Assembly: GCA_046294265.1 (NCBI GenBank)
Contig: JBKBKC010000013.1
Coordinates: 62,001 to 126,000, forward strand
Source: JBKBKC01 sp046294265
GTDB lineage: Bacteria > Pseudomonadota > Alphaproteobacteria > Rhodobacterales > Rhodobacteraceae
Direction of reading: 5' to 3'
Length of the DNA: 64,000 nt
Below, piece by piece: positions 63,233 through 64,000 of the stretch. How positions within the stretch are numbered: position 1 is the stretch's first letter; every line of letters starts with the position of its first letter. The notes below the pieces were generated by a model, which was not told the DNA's origin, ran no database searches, and worked only from the letters and a program-made list of their open reading frames with translations. A program made the translations under genes and the position numbers.

Positions 63233-64000
63233 TCAGGGGTCGAGGCCCACCAGCGCGCGGGCGAAATCGGCGGGGTCGAAGGGGGCGAGGTCGTCGATCT
63301 GCTCGCCCACCCCGATGGCGTGGATCGGCAGGCCGAAGCGGTCGGCCAGCGCCACGAGGACGCCGCCGCGCGCGGTGCCGTCGAGCTTGGTCATCACGAG
63401 GCCCGAGACATCGGCGAGCTTGCGGAAGATCTCGACCTGGCTCAGCGCGTTCTGGCCGGTGGTGGCGTCCAGCACCAGGAGGGTGTTGTGGGGCGCGCTG
63501 GGGTCTTTCTTGCGGATCACGCGGACGATCTTGGACAGTTCCTCCATCAGGTCGGCGCGGTTTTGCAGGCGGCCCGCGGTGTCGATGAGGAGGAGGTCGG
63601 CGCCCTCGGCCTCGGCCCGTGTCATGGCGTCGAAGGCGAGGCTGGCGGGGTCGGAGCCTTCCGGCGCGGTGAGGACAGGAACGCCCGCGCGCGTGCCCCA
63701 GACCTGGAGCTGCTCGACGGCGGCCGCGCGGAAGGTGTCGCCGGCCGCGATCACCACGGATTTGCCGGCGGCGCGGAACTGCGCGGCAAGCTTGCCGATG
63801 GTGGTTGTCTTGCCCGAGCCGTTGACCCCCACCACCAGCACGACCTGCGGCCGCTTGGGGTAGATCGGCAGGGGGCGGGCGACGGGTTCCATGATGCGCG
63901 CGATTTCGTCCGCCAGCGCCTGGCGGATCTCGGTGGCGGAGACGCGGCGGTCCATGCGGCCTGCGGCGATGTTGGCGGCCACGCGGGCGGCGGTGGTGAC
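63233..64000 (-). CDS. ftsY: Signal recognition particle receptor FtsY (cut by window end)
   Basis: The SRP receptor targets membrane proteins to the translocon. The minus-strand frame runs off the end of the window; 256 codons of the C-terminal NG domain remain. The GTPase motifs are LVVGVNGSGKTTTIGKLA (G1), DTFRAAAVEQL (G2), LLIDTAGRLQNRADLMEEL (G3), VMTKLDGTARGG (G4) and IGVGEQIDDLAPFDP (G5). The N-terminal acidic domain lies outside. Confidence 0.96.
   Translation of the reverse strand, partial: VTTAARVAANIAAGRMDRRVSATEIRQALADEIARIMEPVARPLPIYPKRPQVVLVVGVNGSGKTTTIGKLAAQFRAAGKSVVIAAGDTFRAAAVEQLQVWGTRAGVPVLTAPEGSDPASLAFDAMTRAEAEGADLLLIDTAGRLQNRADLMEELSKIVRVIRKKDPSAPHNTLLVLDATTGQNALSQVEIFRKLADVSGLVMTKLDGTARGGVLVALADRFGLPIHAIGVGEQIDDLAPFDPADFARALVGLDP

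Overview
This window is chromosomal DNA of an alphaproteobacterium, almost certainly a member of the Rhodobacteraceae (Rhodobacter/Paracoccus relatives). The evidence is the very high GC content, the cytochrome c2/c550-like gene beside an aa3-type oxidase subunit I, TAXI-TRAP and Pot-like transport operons, the gene order glyQ / small membrane protein / glyS / ppdK-like, and a SAM-II riboswitch, a class typical of alphaproteobacteria, in front of metZ. Genes are densely packed on both strands, with many 4-base overlaps.

Positions 1-9200 are an accessory, decaying region. It holds a DUF2272 fragment cut by the window edge, a shattered arsA followed by an intact ACR3 arsenite exporter, an autotransporter whose passenger is a DUF3494 (ice-binding-type) domain, three adjacent transposase remnants (IS110, IS630 and IS5 types; the IS630 copy carries a 14-bp minisatellite), and a uxuA gene that has lost its 5' end at the IS junction.

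From 9270 the content is mostly core. A TAXI-TRAP transporter is followed by a tight plus-strand cluster: SPOR lipoprotein, D,D-carboxypeptidase, tmk, holB, TatD, MBL hydrolase and AEC transporter. A four-gene polyamine-type ABC operon runs on the minus strand. Next come tRNA-Leu(GAG) with its terminator, a peptidoglycan-binding protein, lipB, a TauE/SafE permease, cytochrome c2/c550 and ctaD. The 29.5-39.3 kb part holds small hypothetical genes, DUF2244, YqeY, carA, an MshEN-GT2 glycosyltransferase, a GntR regulator, a UbiH-type hydroxylase and a class V aminotransferase. ilvC follows.

A second eroded patch (40.4-42.2 kb) carries a c-type cytochrome pseudogene that has lost both haem motifs and a frameshifted LuxR-type regulator. 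After it, on the minus strand, come folB-folP-glmM, a SleB hydrolase, a divergent PPDK-like protein, and glyS/glyQ with a small membrane protein between them. The last 10 kb holds a secreted pseudo-protease, TrkH, an alpha/beta hydrolase, SAM-II riboswitch-metZ, folE2, a Tat-exported MBL protein, YciB, a DMT transporter and the C-terminal part of ftsY.

Functionally the window combines respiration (cytochrome c2/c550, ctaD), folate synthesis (folE2, folB, folP), cell-wall precursor synthesis and remodelling (glmM, carboxypeptidase, SleB, SPOR and PG-binding proteins), amino-acid synthesis (ilvC, metZ, carA), translation and secretion (tRNA-Leu, glyQS, ftsY) and solute transport. Several short non-coding elements recur: a GGGATATTT ... 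CCAAGATGAAAG motif preceded by GC hairpins (five loci), 11-bp GGTTTTGCGTC-type tandem repeats (two loci), and strong intercistronic hairpins directly after substrate-binding-protein genes in both transporter operons.
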